Below are positions 61,351 to 64,000 of a DNA stretch of 64,000 bases, one piece after another. The DNA is taken from positions 109,678 through 173,677 of the forward strand of contig NZ_JAVFJK010000008.1 in NCBI RefSeq assembly GCF_030908215.1, given 5' to 3'. The notes beneath the pieces were generated by a model. It was not told the origin of the DNA and searched no databases. It was given only the letters and a program-made list of their open reading frames with translations. The position numbers and the translations under genes were made by a program. This stretch comes from Sinomonas sp. ASV486 (GTDB taxonomy: Bacteria; Actinomycetota; Actinomycetes; Actinomycetales; Micrococcaceae). The number at the start of each line of letters is the position of its first letter. Within the stretch, counting starts at the first letter, position 1.

Positions 61351-62718
61351 ATGAGCACGAAGAACACCAGGACAGCGGTGTACCTCCGCCAGAGCCTCGA
61401 CGCAACGGGCGAGGAACTCGCAGTCCAGCGGCAGCGGGAGGACTGCCGTCGCATCGCCGAGGCGCGCGGCTGGGAGATCGTCCAGGAGTACGTCGACAAC
61501 TCCATCAGCGCCTCGGACGAGCGCAAGAGGCGCCCCGCCTACAACCGGCTCGTTGAGGACTACGAGGCCGGGCACTTCGACGCCATCGTCTGCTGGGACC
61601 TCGACCGGCTCACCCGGCAGCCGAGGCAGCTGGAGGACTGGATCGACGCCGCCGAGAAGCGCGGGCTCCTGCTCGTGACGGCCAACGGCGAGGCGGACCT
61701 CCAGACGGACAACGGCCAGACCTTCGCGCGGATCAAGCTCGCCGTCGCCAAGGGCGAGGTCAAGCGCAAGAGCGTCCGGCAGAGGCGCGCGAACCTCCAG
61801 CGCTCAGAGATGGGCCGCCCCCCGCTCGGGGTGCGCCTGACCGGCTACACCGTCAAGGGCGACATCGTGCCCGCCGAGGCGGAGTTCGTGCGGGCGGCCT
61901 TCGAGCGCTTCGCCGCCGGTGACTCGCTGCGGTCCATCACGGCGTGGGCGAACGAGCAGGGCGTCCCCACCCGGCACGGCAGGCCGTGGAACCCCTCGAG
62001 CATCAGGACGCTGCTGACCAACCCGAGGTTCGCCGGGCGTGCGGTCTACCAGGGCAGCGAGACGGGCAGGCTGGGCGGCTGGGAGCCGGTGGTGGAAGAT
62101 GACCTGTTCGCCATCGTGCAGGTCAAGCTCTCCGACCCGGGCCGCAAGACCCAGCACGGCACCGACCGCAGGCACCTCGGCTCCGGGCTCTACGTGTGCG
62201 GCGTGTGCGGGCGGGCCCTCGTCTCGTGGACCGGCAACAGGTACCGGTGCCAGGACGGGCACCTGACGAGGGCGATGGCGGGAATCGACGACTACGTTTC
62301 CAAGGTAGTGCGGATGATCCTTGCCCGCCCGGACCTCGCGGACCTCGTCCCCGTCCCGTCCGCCGCCGACCGGGAGGCCGGGGGCAGGGTCCGCGAACTG
62401 CGCCAGCGGATCGCACGGGTCGCCGCAGATTACGACGCGGACCTCATCGACGGCCACCGATTCAAGGTCGCCACGGAGCGCGCGAAGGACGAGCTACGGG
62501 CCGCCGAGGCGGCGATGCAGCGGGCCGCGAATCCGACGGCGTCCGTGCTGCTCGCCCATGACCCGGTCGCGGTGTTCGACGCATCCCCGCTCATGGTCCG
62601 CCGCGCCATCATCGGCGCCCTATGCACGGTGCACGTGCACCCGGCGCCGAGGGGCAGGCGGGCGTTCGACCCGGACAGCGTGCAGGTCGAGCCGGTGCGC
62701 GGCCACGCCGCGCCGTAA
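61351..62718 (+). CDS. Large serine recombinase (integrase)
   Basis: The 455-aa protein integrates or excises DNA by serine catalysis. The resolvase domain starts with AVYLRQSLDATGEELAVQRQ, with Ser15 as the nucleophile, and contains WDLDRLTRQPRQLEDWID. The recombinase domain follows (about residues 160-260, with GRPPLGVRLTGYTVKGDIVP). A zinc-ribbon-like module has Cys283, Cys286, Cys300 and His304, then a coiled-coil region up to residue 400. Compared with phiC31 integrase (605 aa) it is compact. A start at ATG 61351 lacks a Shine-Dalgarno. Confidence 0.92.
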   Translation: MSTKNTRTAVYLRQSLDATGEELAVQRQREDCRRIAEARGWEIVQEYVDNSISASDERKRRPAYNRLVEDYEAGHFDAIVCWDLDRLTRQPRQLEDWIDAAEKRGLLLVTANGEADLQTDNGQTFARIKLAVAKGEVKRKSVRQRRANLQRSEMGRPPLGVRLTGYTVKGDIVPAEAEFVRAAFERFAAGDSLRSITAWANEQGVPTRHGRPWNPSSIRTLLTNPRFAGRAVYQGSETGRLGGWEPVVEDDLFAIVQVKLSDPGRKTQHGTDRRHLGSGLYVCGVCGRALVSWTGNRYRCQDGHLTRAMAGIDDYVSKVVRMILARPDLADLVPVPSAADREAGGRVRELRQRIARVAADYDADLIDGHRFKVATERAKDELRAAEAAMQRAANPTASVLLAHDPVAVFDASPLMVRRAIIGALCTVHVHPAPRGRRAFDPDSVQVEPVRGHAAP

Positions 62719-62942
62719 ACACGACACGCCGTACGAGTGATTTGGTCCGTAAAGATTCCGTAAAGACGCGCTTTAGCTCTGATTCGGACACTTTGGGTTC
62801 CTTTATGGCCTGTTGGATTCAACGCACTCCCGAGTGATTTCGGCCTGCCCGCGACGCCGTAGTGCCCCCTTTTCAGGCACGTTCCCGGGCGGAAACTTGG
62901 ATTGTTATCAGCAATTCATTTCCTTTAGGGAGGGCAGCAGGG

Positions 62943-63218
62943 TTGGCCGAACAACTCCTCTCCATCGCCCAGGTCGCCGCAGTGGCCGGGTGCAGCCTCT
63001 CGACCGTGTGGCGGAAGGTCAAGCGGGGCGAGCTGCACCCCATCGCCGTCCGGCCCCGGTGCACCCGGTACGACCCAGCAGAGGTCGCCAAGGCCTTCCC
63101 CGGGGCCACCATCGAGGCCCACGCAGCTGCCATCGCCGCCGCTTGGCCGCCCCTGACCGACGACCAGCGCCGGATGATCAGCGCGCTCCTGAGCGCCGTC
63201 GCGGAGGGGTCGAAGTGA
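62943..63218 (+). CDS. Excisionase-like helix-turn-helix protein
   Basis: The 91-aa protein starts with TTG at 62943 (MAEQLLSIAQVAAVAGCSLS) and has a MerR/excisionase HTH (SIAQVAAVAGCSLSTVWRKV, then KRGELHPIAVRPRCTRYDPA), which selects DNA through a winged-type motif. TAGGGAGGG lies 8 nt before the TTG. The longer frame from an ATG at 62862 lacks homology at its N-terminus. It probably controls integrase direction. It overlaps the next gene (GTGA). Confidence 0.78.
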   Translation: MAEQLLSIAQVAAVAGCSLSTVWRKVKRGELHPIAVRPRCTRYDPAEVAKAFPGATIEAHAAAIAAAWPPLTDDQRRMISALLSAVAEGSK

Positions 63219-63394
63219 GCACCTTCTACGACGACGACAATGACCTCTTCTACGACGATGACGAAGAGGGCGAGCCGATTCCGCCGCTGACGAGAGAGAA
63301 GATCGAGCGCGTCGCGGCCATCGTGAGCCGATACGGCACCCTCGGCGCAGCCATCGCCGCCGGAGCGTTCGCTCCGCCGCCTTCTGAGGAGTAA
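63215..63394 (+). CDS. Small acidic hypothetical protein of the element
   Basis: This 59-aa protein starts with GTG at 63215 (MSTFYDDDNDLFYDDDEEGE) and continues PIPPLTREKIERVAAIVSRY with an Ala/Pro-rich end. It overlaps the preceding stop by 4 bp and the following start by one base (TAATG). It is not recognised. Its highly acidic N-terminus could mimic DNA or bind a basic partner; that is speculation. Confidence 0.65.
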   Translation: MSTFYDDDNDLFYDDDEEGEPIPPLTREKIERVAAIVSRYGTLGAAIAAGAFAPPPSEE

Positions 63395-63657
63395 TGGCGA
63401 TGAGTGACTACTCCTACGGCCCTATCGCCCACGCGTACCGGCGCGGAGAGTGCCCCCTCTGCTCCAAGCCGAGGCGGGTGACGAAGACGTTCAGGCCCAG
63501 CCGCCCGGGCATGGGCTACACCGAGGCCCTGCTCGACGCGCAGGCGCAGGCGGACCGCTGGGAGCCCGACTTCAGGCACCGGGCATGCCTGGACCGCCAG
63601 CCGCTGGAGGGCCAGACGACGATCTTCGACCTCCTCGACCGGGATGCCGAGCCGTGA
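63394..63657 (+). CDS. Small cysteine-containing hypothetical protein of the element
   Basis: The 87-aa protein reads YGPIAHAYRRGECPLCSKPR and later FRHRACLDRQPLEGQTTIFD. It has one CPLC pair and one further Cys with nearby His, a possible zinc site. Not recognised. ATG at 63394 or 63400. Overlaps the next gene (GTGA). Confidence 0.65.
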   Translation: MAMSDYSYGPIAHAYRRGECPLCSKPRRVTKTFRPSRPGMGYTEALLDAQAQADRWEPDFRHRACLDRQPLEGQTTIFDLLDRDAEP

Positions 63658-64000
63658 GCGCTGGGGACATCACCGAGCGGTCGCTGCTTGGCGCGGTGAT
63701 GCTCGACAGCAGCGTGCTCGACCGGATCCGGCTCGACCCCCGAGACTTCCACGACCCCGGGCACGAAGCCCTCTACAGCCTCGTCATCGCGATGCGCGCG
63801 CGCGGCGAGGCGGTGGACGTGGTTACCGTCGCCGACGCGCTGCGCAGGTCCCAGGACCCCGTGGTTCGGCGGATCGCCGCCGCCGACCTCCACGCCATGG
63901 TGCAGGCAACCCCTTCCGCCGAGGCCGCCGACCTGTATGCGGACATGGTCGCGCACGATGCGGCCTTGCGCAGGTTCAGGGCCGCCGGGCTGGAGATCGT
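63654..64000 (+). CDS. DnaB-like replicative helicase, N-terminal part (cut by window edge)
   Basis: The GTG at 63654 opens a frame that runs off the window (115 codons visible). It begins ERSLLGAVMLDSSVLDRIRL after six residues and continues DPRDFHDPGHEALYSLVIAM and RARGEAVDVVTVADALRRSQ. This is the DnaB N-terminal domain pattern (E-x2-LLG, dF-x3-H, vD-vvTva-aL). On a mobile element it would give autonomous replication ability. The C-terminal ATPase domain is not visible, so a primase-helicase fusion is possible. Confidence 0.8.
   Translation, partial: MSAGDITERSLLGAVMLDSSVLDRIRLDPRDFHDPGHEALYSLVIAMRARGEAVDVVTVADALRRSQDPVVRRIAAADLHAMVQATPSAEAADLYADMVAHDAALRRFRAAGLEI

Larger units (their letters stand above)
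61260..64000 (+). mobile_element. Left end of an integrated element (serine integrase, helicase)
   Basis: From the serine integrase gene at 61351 onwards five genes run on the plus strand with overlapping stops and starts, including an excisionase-like HTH protein and a DnaB-like helicase. This fits an integrated phage, phage satellite or conjugative element. The left boundary should lie between 61251 and 61350; no repeat that could be the attachment site can be confirmed without the right end, which is beyond the window. Confidence 0.75.

Overview
The window is a high-GC stretch of an actinobacterial chromosome. It has pervasive G/C third codon positions, GTG and TTG starts, and -10 boxes (TAnnnT) placed 5-7 nt before start codons. 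The gene content suggests Micrococcaceae (Arthrobacter/Sinomonas type): the actinobacterial 339-aa DapD, a DUF3117 protein, a sigE-rseA-tatB-mrp block, RNB-only ribonuclease, gluABCD and a phosphoketolase. The genus is an inference; no rRNA or tRNA gene is present to fix it.

Layout. 1-4.4 kb: a minus-strand thiamine operon (thiO-thiS-thiG plus a pterin dehydratase) behind a TPP riboswitch, with thiE-pheA diverging from it. 4.5-13.5 kb: an RNB ribonuclease, a decayed GC-rich repeat block, a frameshifted AbiEi/DUF559-like gene, a DEAD-box helicase with a linked orphan DNA methyltransferase, a PHP phosphoesterase and aminopeptidase P. 13.5-20 kb: a conserved envelope-stress neighbourhood (general stress protein, MgtE_N/CBS protein, DUF1003 protein, Mrp, TatB, anti-sigma factor, SigE, O-methyltransferase). 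20-32.9 kb: DUF3117, a membrane glycosyltransferase, a small membrane protein, a LOG-family protein, gluABCD glutamate uptake, dapE/dapD, a secreted lysozyme-like protein, an MGT-type glycosyltransferase with an unknown partner, and galE. 32.9-44.9 kb: gltA, dapC-fdxA, an SH3-like small protein, a three-gene DUF6230/DUF6114 envelope operon with a divergent TetR regulator, two tandem paralogues of unknown function with matching promoters, an MFS/ArsR pair, typA and an SGNH lipoprotein. 45-58.1 kb: two complete oligopeptide ABC transporters in tandem, interrupted by a PH-domain gene in the opposite orientation. 58.4-61.2 kb: xfp and a small unknown gene. 61.3 kb to the end: the left end of an integrated element with a serine integrase, an excisionase-like HTH protein, two tiny proteins and a DnaB-like helicase gene cut by the window edge.

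How the parts fit. Most genes are core metabolism. Peptide and glutamate uptake (three ABC systems), the split lysine/DAP genes (dapC, dapD, dapE), GalE and the envelope-stress sigma system all serve nutrient capture and wall synthesis. Each of the three solute-binding-protein genes is followed by a strong hairpin before its permease genes, which suggests differential expression inside the operon.

The most interesting unexplained items are: a 22-bp operator-like palindrome found both in the MFS/ArsR promoter and between xfp and the opp operon; the tandem paralogues with twin promoters; the DUF6230/DUF6114 envelope operon; an oversized OppB permease with about six extra membrane segments; the frameshifted AbiEi-like gene; and the truncated mobile element at the right edge.
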